From Hymenochaete sp. R1 (taxonomy: Eukaryota; Basidiomycota; Agaricomycetes; Hymenochaetales; Hymenochaetaceae), in the NCBI GenBank assembly GCA_019400425.1, contig JAFREE010000004.1, forward strand, positions 124,001 through 188,000: a stretch of 64,000 bases of DNA, read 5' to 3'. Below are positions 26,987 to 38,055 of the stretch, one piece after another. Each line of letters starts with the position of its first letter. Within the stretch, counting starts at the first letter, position 1. The notes beneath the pieces are model-generated. The model was not told the origin of the DNA. It did no database searches and saw nothing but the letters and a program-made list of their open reading frames with translations. Both the position numbers and the translations under genes were made by a program.

Positions 26987-29900
26987 TCATGCAACCGCAA
27001 CGGCGCCAGCACGCTCTTTCGCACCATCCCCAGAGCCCGCCTCACTCTCATACGCACTCAGCAATTCATCATATCCTTCATCGTCCCCATCGTCAGCCCG
27101 ACTATCTACCCTACGGTGAACAGCATCCCCAGAGCTTTTCCTACTCCTCGGAGATTTCATCTCACCACCACCGGATACTTTTCTCCGCATCTCAGGCCTC
27201 TCCATCGACACTTTGCGTCGGCGAGGGGAACGAGGGGAGCGTGGGGAGCGCGGAATACCATCAACGACCACGGGCGAGCCTGAGCTCGGCGAAGTTGAAG
27301 GAAAATGGGCTGCACGAGGAGTCGCCGAGGGCTCTACGTCCGAGTCGAACTCGGGTGCCGCCAGTGAGCTTGGACTGGAGTTTGTGTGAATAGGGCTGAG
27401 TTTCGACTTTACAGAAGCAGGAATAGCGATGGGTGCGGTCATCTGCTCTGGGGAGGCGGAGATGACATCACGCGTGCGCAGTGCAGTGGGTTGTTTCGCG
27501 AAACGCTTTGTACGGACTCGCGGGAGATTACGATTCAGAGTTACAGGCGCAGGAGCGACCGAGGAGTCTGATGTGTCGTCTACGGTCTGTAGCAGAGGCG
27601 GGATGCTTCTGCCGTTCTTCTTAATCAAGAGAGGTGACGCCAATGCGGAGACGCTCGATTCGCTCAAGACATCTGAGCCATGCTGTCTCTCCGGGTTCTT
27701 AACACGAACGTTGGCTTGCTGCGATAGCGCGAAGCTTGTGACAGGCGTTCGTGGCGGAGGTGACGAAGGGAGCGTCGACGGAGAGTCAGGTGCGTGCGTG
27801 TCGTTCCTCGATTTGCCATTCGAAGATGTCGGCGACGTATCTGACGGCATCTTTGGACTCATAAGTCCAAACTCCGATTGTGAAGACAAAGAAGGCTCCC
27901 TAGACCAGTTACGCGCAATCCGGAAAGCGGGTGCCATGGGCGACACGGATTGACGATTGAGAGGAACGATACGACTTGTGGAGGTGTCCGAGTCCCATCC
28001 GGTCTTTCCAGAGGTTACAGATCTTGTATGCCTAGACGACGCCGAGCCGTTCGATAGCTGCGAGTCTCTGTGCCTTGGTGACGCCTGAGCTTTGTTCCGC
28101 ATAACATCAGACCATTGTGCGCTCTGCGGTGTCGGTGTGCTGTTCTCTGAACGCGAAATATGAATGGATGCATGACTAGCTGTGGCAGAAGCACTGAGCA
28201 GCAGAGGTCTTGGTGCTGATTTCGGCTTTGGCGTCGTAGGCAAGGCGGTGGCCCATGAAGGTAGCATGGAAGACAACGACTCGTTCCTGCCGTGTCCGGA
28301 CGACACTGTCTCTGCAGTCAACGAGGAAGAGGTAGAGTCTGGACTACTTGGAATGTTAAGTGATGCAATTTCTTCAGGTGAGAAGAGTCGTGTATCCCGT
28401 GGAGGCGCGAAAAATGCAGGCCGAGGGGGCGCCTCGTACTCATCTTCCAGTGCGCTCGTGAATATGCGCGGGCTTCGTCGAGGAGAAAGCAACCCTGCGC
28501 TAGATGACGACGGAGACGCTGCACTCGCCTCCTTCTGACCATCGGAAGACGCTGCTTTTTGATGCTGAGCACCTCGCGCCGTCCATGCATCCATTGCACG
28601 GGCTGATATGTTCGAGCTCGCCTTAGAGAACGAAGCGGCTACGTCAGACTGACGCAACTTCTCGGCGTACCCCCATAGCCCCGCTCCAGAGGACGGTAAC
28701 CTCAAATGAGACGGTGTAGTCTCCTTTGAATTGTCTGCCTCCGAAGGCGTTTCTGGCACAGGTGGACTTGGCAGACTTGATAGAGATCCTAAGGAGGGGC
28801 GAGGGGAGGGCAATGGCGACGTGGAGGGTGACACGCCTGGCGAGACGGTCTCCATTGCGCTTTGATTTGTTATACCACGCATTACCGTGTTCTTTAAGTA
28901 TGAACTCCAACCTGAAGAACCAGCCTGTAATTGCTCAGTACCATCCAGCTCACGAAGGTCGCTTTCGGTCGCAGTGTCCTCTGCTTCTGTCTCATCCTCT
29001 TCTTCCTCATCGCTTTCCTCTGGTGAAGGCGTTTCCTCAAGATTTTGATTCGTAATACCCCGCCAAACGGTTTCCCGGATCTTAGCCCCCAATCCAGCGG
29101 CTTCGACCTTAGGCTGCGACGAAAGCTGTTGTCTCTGTAGATAAATGTCTCCCGCCACCTGGAGAATCCGATCCATGCCTCCTGCATCTTTGACCGGGTA
29201 GTTTTGGAGGAGTGACATGCCTTCCACGAATGCATTTCCAAGTTCCCAAGGACGAAGAGGAGAACGTTCCACGCCGGGAGAAGGTAAGTCCCAGAGACTG
29301 GGAGATTTAGGACCGGAATTTCCTAATCTAGGATACGAAAAAGGGCACGTTAATAATCGTTCAGATAGAGGTAACTTCAGGGTACGACGCACAATAATAA
29401 GCGTACTCGTGCCCGCACGAGCATAGCAGTACATATATCTACGAGATGTTCGAGTTTGGGATTGGATGAGCGGGACATCTCAGGTTGCGCGAAGATGGTA
29501 TCCCAAGCCGCGAGGACATCCGGCAAGGGCAACGTTTGTGAAAGGATAGGCGATAGCCACCGACTGCGAAATTGGTAAGAGAAATGCCAAGAAAGTGAGA
29601 TGCTGGTACTGACTACGAATATTGAGGTAAAGCAGGATCTAACCCCTTCAATGTCTAGAAGCTCGGTTAAGCCTCTATTATAACACTTCAACCGGATAAG
29701 TTACTTACAAGGTCCTCCAGAAGCTCATTGTCTGTCATTCTCAGCCTCTCTTTGAGCTTGCTCATCCAAACCACTCCACCCTCGCTTTCTTCCAACTCTG
29801 ATACTTCTTGTAACAACGCCTCGAACAACCAGAAAGTGTCAGCCTCAGCGTGCGCAACTTCCGTAGGGTCCGCCTCGCTCGTCATCACCACATACAGCGG

Positions 29901-31663
29901 GACGAGCATTGAAGCGAGATTTGGTGACTCCGAACCCGGATTAAGCGATTTGTGGATGTGCAGGATTCTAAGCAGGGCAGAGACGTGCAATGGGTGGGCA
30001 GGGACGCTCCGGAATGATTTTGGAGTGATAGCACTGGCGAGTGACAGTGTCTTCGCGCCCCGAGGCCTCGTGTCCATGTCACCATTGGCTTGTACCGATG
30101 CAGGAAAATCAAAGTAACCGTCTTTCGTTGGTGACGACGGCCCACTCTCAGTCTCGAGTCTGATTTCGGGTGTGCTCATGTCAAGCCCATCCTTTTCATC
30201 CGGTGTCGACGAGCCGTCTTGTACCAACTGCAAGCGTGTATCCAGAGCAAATGCGCAGATTATCCGGACATTACTGTCGGCAAGATCAGAAACGGGGCAA
30301 GATGGATATTGCTCAGGATCCTCATCGAGCCCAGAGAAAAGATTGGCGGGAACGCGCGCGAGAGATTCGATGAGGGCCACGAGATCCTGGTCGACTGCGG
30401 CCAAGGGTGAAAGAGGGAGAGGTAGGGACGCAACATTTTGCAAAAGCCTTCTGACTAGATCCTATTAAAAATTCAGTCTTCAGCTGCTTCACAATTACCT
30501 ACAATTGCACCCACATAGTAGCTTTCTCTTTTACTTTGAGATTCTACGTCCCATCGGGCTTTCAAGATCGGCGTTGTGCCGAGAAGTAATCTAATATAAG
30601 ATTCAGAAAGATTTTGGATACACGAAAATCAGAGTTCGTACTTCCAAACTCTCGGCCGTAGCCAAGGCGGGTCGATAGGTACACCTGTAGCACACGACGT
30701 CTTAACTGGCGATCCATTTAGGAAGTAGAAAACATACCCGTTGATGCAATATCCCGAAGTCGCGCCATGTCCACAAAACCCATGATATCTGATGAATCGA
30801 GGACTTCAGACAAAACAGAAACTCTACAGAACAAATTAGCGACTGGAGTAGGATAAGTACATGTATCCCGTACTTTTCGTCCGTTTTCATCTTCGACTTC
30901 CACTCCACCCCATGTTTCCGTGCAATATTAAGCAAGAATTCGTCGATCTCGTCTGCCGAAGGCGCCCAGTGAAGGAGGCGCAAAAGCTACCAGTGTATCA
31001 AATTCGGAAGTATCAACACGTTATGTTTGCCGAGAAGGGATGGTGAAAGCACCGGAAGCAACTCACACGGGGAGGCACGAAGCCGCTCTTGTTGCTCAAG
31101 GCTGCTTGCGAAAACCCAGAACCGAGCCGGAGAACGAGCATGTCTTTGACAGTCGTCAAGTCTGGAGAAGTAAAGTGAGGAGGTTGAGGTTAACGTTATT
31201 TACGTCAAAAACATACCTAGGAACTCTTTAAACGATGCTGCATAGATGATACTTGAAACCGCTTCCACCATGGCGGGCTGGAGAGTTTGCGCCCTGCAGA
31301 AAAGTTGGTGAGATAAATTTGCAGCAATAACAATATTGGCATACTCTTTCTCGAGCGACGAAAGACCCTCTAGCACGGCGCCGCAATACATCTCCAACAA
31401 TTCCATTGCATTGGAGACTGCATCTTCCTTCATGAGATTCTGCGCTTTATTCCTCGCGAGTGCTACATTCTTGTGTCCCAAGAGAGTGGCTATGTCGCGA
31501 CTAGTGATCTGAGCTTGTGAATCTTTCTTGTCTTGAAGCTGACCGAGCCGTTGCGCGGTGATTCGGAGATTTGACTACCGGGGAAGTCGGGTTAGAGACG
31601 GGCATTACTTTTTAGTGGAGGCAGCAGTACCTTGGCTCGTTCAACATCCCATGAGCTTGTCAT
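26987..31663 (-). CDS. IST1 domain fused to a TBC-like (Rab-GAP fold) domain
   Basis: The N-terminus (start 31663, MTSSWDVERAK) is an IST1 domain: SNLRITAQRLGQLQDKK, SRDIATLLGHKNVALARNKA, AMELLEMYCGAVLEGLSSLE, MVEAVSSIIYAA and FLLNIARKHGVEW. IST1 binds Vps4 and ESCRT-III at endosomes. The exon then runs through a 50-nt intron (donor gtacgg near 30879, acceptor tgtag near 30829) in frame into VSVLSEVLDSSDIMGFVD, then GVPIDPPWLRPRVWKLLLG, the start of a TBC-like domain, continuing with ADTFWLFEALLQEV, DPALPQYSY and a C-terminal TBC helix with SLLQNYPVKDAGG. A Ser/Pro-rich disordered tail of about 700 residues ends at 26987. No room for a terminator and promoter exists between the domains. Two separate genes remain a less likely reading. 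Confidence 0.72.
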
Positions 31664-32235
31664 AACGATTTTGCGCAGCTGAAGAGACAGGCGGAAGCAA
31701 AGGATTGAAGATGGAGAATTAATAAGTTGCGTAGGCGTTCAAACGGCCGCGGTTTCCAAACGCCGTGAAGAAAACACGGATATCGTTTCGTTCCTCCAGG
31801 GTTCCACGAGTCGAAGATGAAAGAAAGAAGAAGAGAGGAGAAAAGCGGCAACTGCGCCTAAGTTGCGCTGGAGCAGCCTCGCTGTGATGCTCCTGCTTAG
31901 CTTTTGTGATTCCGTTGGCGAAACTTGAGCCTCGAAGAGCGAAGGAGAGAGAGATCTGAGGTCCAATTTAGGCCGATGGCCGTGTCGCGCGCTGTCGGCG
32001 ATCATCCCAATTTAGGATTACTTGTATTATGTAATAGTTTAGTAAATCACGTGCTCGCGTCATGAACTTCCTTTTCTCATCAAAAAACGAATATAAGGGC
32101 TGGCAGTGTTCATTTTTTCTTCTTCCAGGACTTTCTTCCTTCCTTCGTCCCTTTCTCCCCTCCCTTCAGGCTTCAGGCGCACGCACTCGACTCTCCTTAG
32201 TTCACGACCGCTGCATACCCTTTCAATCTTAAACA
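31664..32235. promoter_or_regulatory. Divergent promoter IST1-TBC / Kre9-like GPI gene
   Basis: 572 bp between divergent starts. On the Kre9-like side there is a palindromic CACGTG E-box at 32048-32053, a TATAA at 32092-32096 about 140 bp before the start codon, and a long C/T-rich leader (about 32115-32230), the pattern of strongly expressed fungal genes. The functions of these sites are inferred. Confidence 0.5.
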
Positions 32236-33113
32236 ATGCTCTTCACAAAGTCTGCTCTTGGCCTCCTCGCCGCCGCATCCTCGGCTCTTGGTATGTTCCC
32301 TTTCTGTGGACCGCTTTCTCCCCATGTCTGATCTTCTCTTCGCTTGGCCTTCTCAGCCATTACAATCAATGTACCCTCACCCTCTAGCTACTGGTGAGCA
32401 TTGTCATGCCTTCCTTGTTCTTTCGTTTGTTAACGCGAATTGTGCAGGGTTCAGTTTGACGAGAACACCATCAGCTGGACCTTCTCCAACTCCGACCCCA
32501 ACCCCATCAGGTATGCATGACTGCGTCGTCCAATTGCAATAAGGGCCCGTGATGGCTAATATTCCGTGTATAGCATCGTGGTCACCAACTCCAACTCAAG
32601 CTTCTTGAACGGCAACTTCTCCGTACGTTCCATTCGTACTTTTTTTTTGCACCGTGAGATCGCGTCTGAATGCGGTGCCTTTTCGTTCGTTTCTCATAGA
32701 TTGCAAACGGCGTTGACTTGTCCAACGGCACATTCACCGTCACAAACGTCACCCTCACCACCGCTGATGGCTACACCGTTCACTTTGTCAACCAGAGCAA
32801 CCCGGAACAAGTGTTCGCTTCCTCTGGCATTTTCTCGGTGAAGCCGAACGGCAGTAAGTAGCGTGGCATAAATTTATATTTTTTGCCACTCACGATTGCT
32901 TTTATAGCTACTCCGGCTTCGACTGCCACGAGCTCTTCGTCTTCTTCTACTGGTACGTCTGCAAGTGGCAGCGGCGCATCCGGCTCGTCCACCGCGTCTG
33001 GTTCTGAGTCCTCCAGTGGTGCCCTTCGCACCTGGAAAGGTGGCTTTGACTCTGCCGTGCCTTTCGTTCTCAGCGCCGGAATGGCCGTCGCGGGAGGTCT
33101 CTTGGTGGTCTAA
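32236..33113 (+). CDS. Kre9/Knh1-like GPI-anchored cell-wall protein
   Basis: Small secreted Ser/Thr-rich protein with a Kre9/Knh1-type N-terminal beta-sandwich domain, a family of cell-wall surface proteins in agaricomycetes. It begins MLFTKSALGLLAAASSALA (signal peptide), then TINVPSPSSYW, ISWTFSNSDPNP, VVTNSNSSFLNGNFS and ADGYTVHFVNQSNPEQVFAS. Next comes a Ser/Thr/Gly-rich stalk from about 32910 and a C-terminal hydrophobic tail (VPFVLSAGMAVAGGLLVV) that fits a GPI-attachment signal. Six exons with very short introns. Asn-X-Ser/Thr sites are numerous. The precise role in the wall is unknown. Confidence 0.85.
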
Positions 33114-33636
33114 ATGCCAAATTGATCACTCGCAAATTGCTCCTCTCGTCACTTGAACGATACCTCCGGTTTTCTCCCTTGGGTTTTGTTGTCGGCCATA
33201 ATGTTTTCCACGCTGCGGCTGTCGTTGATGTAGGATACTTTTTCCTTTGTCAGTGTACAACTGAGACGGTTCTTTTTCTCTGATTGATTTTGACTTGGCC
33301 AAAAGTTGTTTATCTCCCTTAGCCCCATTGCGCTCGTGTTTCGTTTGTTTGTTACTGCCTGTCATACCCCCCATCCCTCGAACTTTTCTCGAACAGTACG
33401 AACGATCTGTCAAGCTTTCATTTGTCTTCCATCGGATGTAGTAGTTACATATGTGTTCGCGTAGGGTAGCTGCGCATTCGAATGGAGACAGTAGTCTGTC
33501 ATTACTCGTAAAATTACCTTCTCTGGCGTGCGAGAATGCCTCTGTGAATGGTGCTATGTGGCGTGCGTTGTGTGTGTTTGTGGCTAACGCTGATACCAAT
33601 ACCAATGCTTGTAACCACCATTCACTATTCACCACT
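33114..33636. other. Intergenic, Kre9-like 3' region to proton-channel promoter
   Basis: About 520 bp, T-rich near 33240-33420. It holds the 3' UTR of the Kre9-like gene and the promoter of the channel gene. An open minus-strand frame here is not conserved-looking. Confidence 0.4.
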
Positions 33637-35377
33637 ATGACCGAGGATGGCGTCAACAACGAGCAACGTCCACTGCTAGCCGACACTAACACTCACAGGC
33701 CCACTAGAGCTGGTAGAGTGACATCGGATTCGACGCACACATTCGGCCTAACGCAACACCAGGCATATTCACAGTCCCCGTCTCAGGCTGATGTTGATCA
33801 TGATTTGACTGAAGGTGAAGGCAGGGAGGAGCGCCAGAGCTGGCGAGAATGGACGGCGGAGAGGCTCGAGTCGTCCTTCACTCATAAATTTATACTTACG
33901 CTGGTACGTTGTAAAGTCTGATACTGTTACTGAGCTTTGTCTGCTCAACTTACGCGCTTGCGCTTGGATGCACAGATAGCCATCGACGCCGCCTGTGTCC
34001 TCGCAGACCTCTCCTACACTTTCCTCTCACCAGAACGAGACTGCACAACCCCCTTCTCCATACTCTCCCTCAACCAATCACATCCAAGGCATCCCGAAAA
34101 CGTTCTCGTAGAAAATGTGATTGAAGGACTGCGAACCCAAATCGTCCCGATCGTAGCAGCAACAGCAGGAGCCGACTCAGACCCCGACCCCGACCCAGCA
34201 TGGCTCACGGTCCTCTCACACATCTCCCTCGTCATCACCGCGCTCTTCGTGCTCGAAATTCCTCTCGCGCTCTGGTGCTTCGGGCTGGACTACTATAATC
34301 CCTTTCATTTTCGTTTTTCCAGGAAACACACTAGTACTGGCAAGAGCCCGAGTCGTAGACTGGATGATGAAGAAGCAGCTGGGAGACGCATTGGTACTGG
34401 CAGCAGCACCGACTGTGGGCCCGGGGACCATGACCATGACCGCCCCCACCCCCAAAGTCAAAGACAGAGCCAAACCAATCTAAAGCACTCGCACCTTCAA
34501 GTTTCCAACGTCAACAACCAGTACCAACACCAATACCACAGTCCCAACCTGAAGTCCGACTCTACTGAGCTCGATTCCAAGCCGCCCGAACCCAAACCCA
34601 AAACGAACGCGTACGCAGCCCTCCACCTATTCGACGCCCTCGTCGTCCTCGCGACCTTCATCCTCGAGGCTGTCCTCCGCGGACGCGAACGCGAGCTTGT
34701 AGGACTCCTTGTCCTTCTTCGATTGTGGAGGCTTGTGAAACTGGTTGGCGGTGAGTCGGTCAGAGTTCCTCTCTTCTCTCCTTTCCTTTTTTTTTTTCTT
34801 TTTATGTTGTCACGGTGCTCCTTCACCTCGTCTTTCCTTTGTGTATCGTTCCTCCCGGGGGAAGCGGGAGGTGTCGGCTTTGGCTTTGGCCAGCACGTAC
34901 CAGCGTCTTGCACATATATTCATATCGTGCATGCGTGCCTACGGTATGCGCCTATCCAACACCCATGTATTGCATAACTTCAAACACATATGCATATGCA
35001 TGTGCTAAAGTAATTCCGAGCCAGAAAGAAAGCAGACTCCCAGACCGCCTTCAAGTTACCACTGCATTCGTTCCAGTATCCGTAAACCATGTTTTAGTAC
35101 TCTTACGCTGATCACCTCCCCCCCCCCCCCTTTCCTTCTTTTTCCCCTCTTCCAAGGCATCGCCGTAGGCGCAGGCGAGATCCAAGAAGAGCTCTCCGCA
35201 GAACTCGACAAGGCGCACGAGCGCATCAAGGCTCTGGAATCGGAGACCGCCCGTTTACGGGCCCACGTCGGCCCGGGAGTATCGGATCCGAGTGGGGCTG
35301 GTCCTGGTCCTGGGGAGGATAGTCTTGGGGAGGTGAGTGGGGTTGGAGGGGTAGCGGTGAGAGACTCGGAGGGATGA
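33637..35377 (+). CDS. Voltage-gated proton channel (Hv1 family)
   Basis: Four-span voltage-sensor protein that should carry H+ outward across the membrane. Exons 33637-33903, 33976-34750 and 35157-35377 join in frame to about 420 residues. S1 (FILTLIAIDAACVLADLSY) has the selectivity-filter Asp; S2 is ISLVITALFVLEIPLALWCF; S3 is LHLFDALVVLATFILEAVL; S4 is LLVLLRLWRLVKLVGG, the RxWRxxR motif with Lys in place of the third Arg. A coiled coil (IQEELSAELDKAHERIKAL) follows, the dimerisation region of Hv1. Between S2 and S3 lies an insert of roughly 100 residues, rich in His, Gln, Asp and Pro. The second intron is long (406 nt) and has a 13-C run. Confidence 0.88.
35118..35130. repeat. C13 homopolymer in proton-channel intron 2
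   Basis: A run of thirteen C, about 26 nt before the intron 3' splice site. It may extend the polypyrimidine tract. Confidence 0.9.
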
Positions 35378-36118
35378 TAAGTATTAAAGTAATGGACTCT
35401 CGACCCGCCCCGCCCCGCCGTATAAATTCGTTTCTCTTGATCTTATATTAGATGAGTATATACCATACCAACTTACAGCCAGGCAATGTTGAACCTGTCC
35501 GTACTGCTGCTACTCAAGTTCCAAACTCCCCCATGACTTGAAAGAAGAAAGAAAAAGCTCCGAAATAGTATTACTAGTACTAGTCGTAAGACCCATAAGG
35601 TCACGGAAGAGTACGACGACGACGCCAATACACACACACAAACAGAATGACCGGAGTCAGAAAGTAACGATCCACCCTAAATGACACAACAAACGCAGAC
35701 GACTTCAAACGAAACAGCTCTGTTTTCTTTTAAACGAAAGAAAAAAATCGTCCCCGTAAAGAAAGTAGAAAGAAAGTAAAGAGCGGAAAGGGTAGGGTGC
35801 AAACGAGCGGAAAGGCATGCATATGGCCGCAAGTCCGCGTTCGACGTCCAGCGTTCAACAAAGGGTGGAACTGGGAGCTGGGAGCTAGGACTGGGAACGT
35901 CAAAAGAGACAGAGAAAGGCCACGGCATCACATGAGGACGGCGCACAGCGCTGTCGGCATTAACAATACAATACATCGACACAAACATGACGTGCGTCAT
36001 TCCAAAAAAGAAAAGACAAAAGTCCGAGGCTCCAAATACAGAAAGAAAGAAAGAAAGAAAAAAGAGAAGCGGGATGCAAGGTTCGAGTCAGAGTCAGCCC
36101 GCCACTACCACTGCGGAG
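35378..36118. other. Intergenic, converging 3' ends
   Basis: About 740 bp between the proton-channel stop and the stop of the four-span protein. It contains short A/C dinucleotide-type and GAAA-type runs and no supportable coding sequence. Likely 3' UTRs. Confidence 0.4.
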
Positions 36119-38055
36119 CTACCGCCTCACGTTCGGCGTCGACCCGTTCCGCGTTAAGTCGAGTGGAGGTGGGCGGGGTCGTACGAACCCGTCGGGCTTC
36201 GAGTGCGTTCGCGTTCGCGTCCGTGGTCCGCCGGGACGTGATCGTGAAGGCGAGCTCTGGGCTGACGACGGTGACGGCTCGATGCCAGCACCATAACTGT
36301 AGTTGTTGTAGGTGTTTTCGAGCTGGAGTGGGGGAGGTTGGGGTGGGGACGTCCGTGATCGTGATCGTGATTTGTTTCCGCGTTCAGCAGACAATGACGA
36401 CGACGACGACGACGAAGTGGTGGAAGCGTCCGAAGCTGTTCGACCCAGGGGCACCGTCGCTCTTTGTTTCCCGATAGCGCGCTCAGACGTCTCTGGTTGG
36501 AATCCCTGCCATTGCCGCTGACGCTGCACCTGCTGTTGTTCTCCTCTCCGTTTCGACTTTGAGTTCGACAAAGGCCAATCCCCGAGCGGAGGCGGCGAAC
36601 GCGTCGCGTCGCGCGACTGCGACGCATAATAACTCGCGTCCCACCGTCCCGACTGCCCACTCTGACTCTCATACGCTCTCTGCACCTGCTGCGGATAAAG
36701 CACCATCGGGTTCCCGTTCGACGCGCTCATGAACGGTCTCGCCACGATCGGCGGCGGAAGCTCAGGCGGCGACAGCGGCATAGGCTGAGCCTCCAACGAA
36801 CCCACGTCGCTGAAATGTTCGATCTCGACCCGGGAACCGAGGCCTGCACGGCCGTGGACGAAGATGGGCGGCGGCGGGCCCGCTCGGCGGGGTTTGGGGC
36901 AGGCGATGGAGGGTGCCTTGGTCCGTGCGAAGCGCGAGAAGGACGCCATGGGAGAAGAGGGTGCACTCCTGATGCATTGTTTAGTAGCATACCAAGGGAC
37001 ATCAATCGTTGAGGACTGCCAGACTGAGGTATCTTCTTGTTGGTGAATGATCGCGGAAACGGCGAGAAGGACAAAGTATACAAAGACTACGGGTGATTAA
37101 CGATCAGTCGGGAAACCATACAGGGAAAGTATAAAGACAAAGGTCCTTACGGAAAGCAGTGTTGAGCCACGCAAAGACGATGAGCACCTTCGCCGAGGAA
37201 CATGGCGATTGTTGTAAAGAGCCTAGATTGATCGATGAATATGCAAAATGGAAACAGACAGATAGGCGCCGGCGAACAGCCAGTTCCACCCCAACCATCA
37301 AACTATGAAAGAAAAAAAAACTTACTCTCACTCGACTTTTTGCACATTACGTTCGGAGCAACGCTACTGACCGCAACTGCACCGGCTGCACATAATATAG
37401 ATTGCAACCGATTAGCACGTCATGCTCATCGAAAGCTGAAACCACCAGTACTGGGATACCATACATACCAAAATTAAGAACCCAGAAGAGCGTGATCCAA
37501 GCCGCCTCGAACCATACGCGACTCGTAAGAGCGCCTCTTCTCAGCACCTCAGTAAATATGCTAAGAGGGAAGGGTTGGAATGTATCAGTATTGTTCGCCA
37601 GCGTTCGGAGACCTAATGGTTCTGTGCTCACATGGGGAAGAACATCGCGAGTCCGAAGGCCCCGTTGAAGACGAGGAAGATGTCGACATCTACTACGAAT
37701 CCCATAATTCGACGAAAGGCGCGGAATATGAAAATAGACAACACCGAAGTTTATCGAGGCGAACGATGCACATAGAAGTAAGTATGTATGCCAATACGAC
37801 GAAGGGGCCTCGAGAGGACGATACGACTCACCGAGCTTGGCACCACTGTCGTCCTTCTTCTGCAACAATTCTTGGGCGAAGCCGAGGTTCAAGGCACCGA
37901 CGCTGCACAGGACGGTGTTGCATACAATGAAGATCCCTATCCAAAAGAAAGAAGAAAAAAACAAAAAGTCAGCGCTGTTCCGAATGTTGCAAATTCCAGA
38001 AGGGAAAAAAGGTACCGAAGACGGAAGCGCGAAAGACGAGGAAGGGAGAGACCAT
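36119..38055 (-). CDS. Four-span membrane protein with long disordered tail (family not named)
   Basis: I do not recognise a named family with certainty. The layout resembles four-span fungal membrane proteins (MARVEL-like topology). The start at 38055 (MVSPFLVFRASVFG) runs through a 5' splice into GIFIVCNTVLCSVGALNLGF (span 1). Further exons give VDIFLVFNGAFGLAMFFPM (span 2), LTSRVWFEAAWITLFWVLNF (span 3), a Cys-containing loop, AKVLIVFAWLNTAF and VYFVLLAVSAIIH (span 4). The last exon (36119 to about 36960) is a cytoplasmic tail rich in Pro, Ser, Arg and Gln with poly-Ser and poly-Pro runs. Intron borders near 37,680-37,810 are uncertain. Confidence 0.65.

Noticed and set aside
30721..30983. 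Reading IST1 as a separate protein that ends unspliced at 30,702
   Set aside because: It ignores a clean 50-nt intron, and the extra residues would be unrelated to IST1. It remains the main alternative to the fusion and is listed in its refutation test.
33126..33692. Minus-strand open frame of 188 codons in the gap before the proton channel
   Set aside because: No domain, antisense to the T-rich 3' UTR and the channel start, and its composition fits chance.
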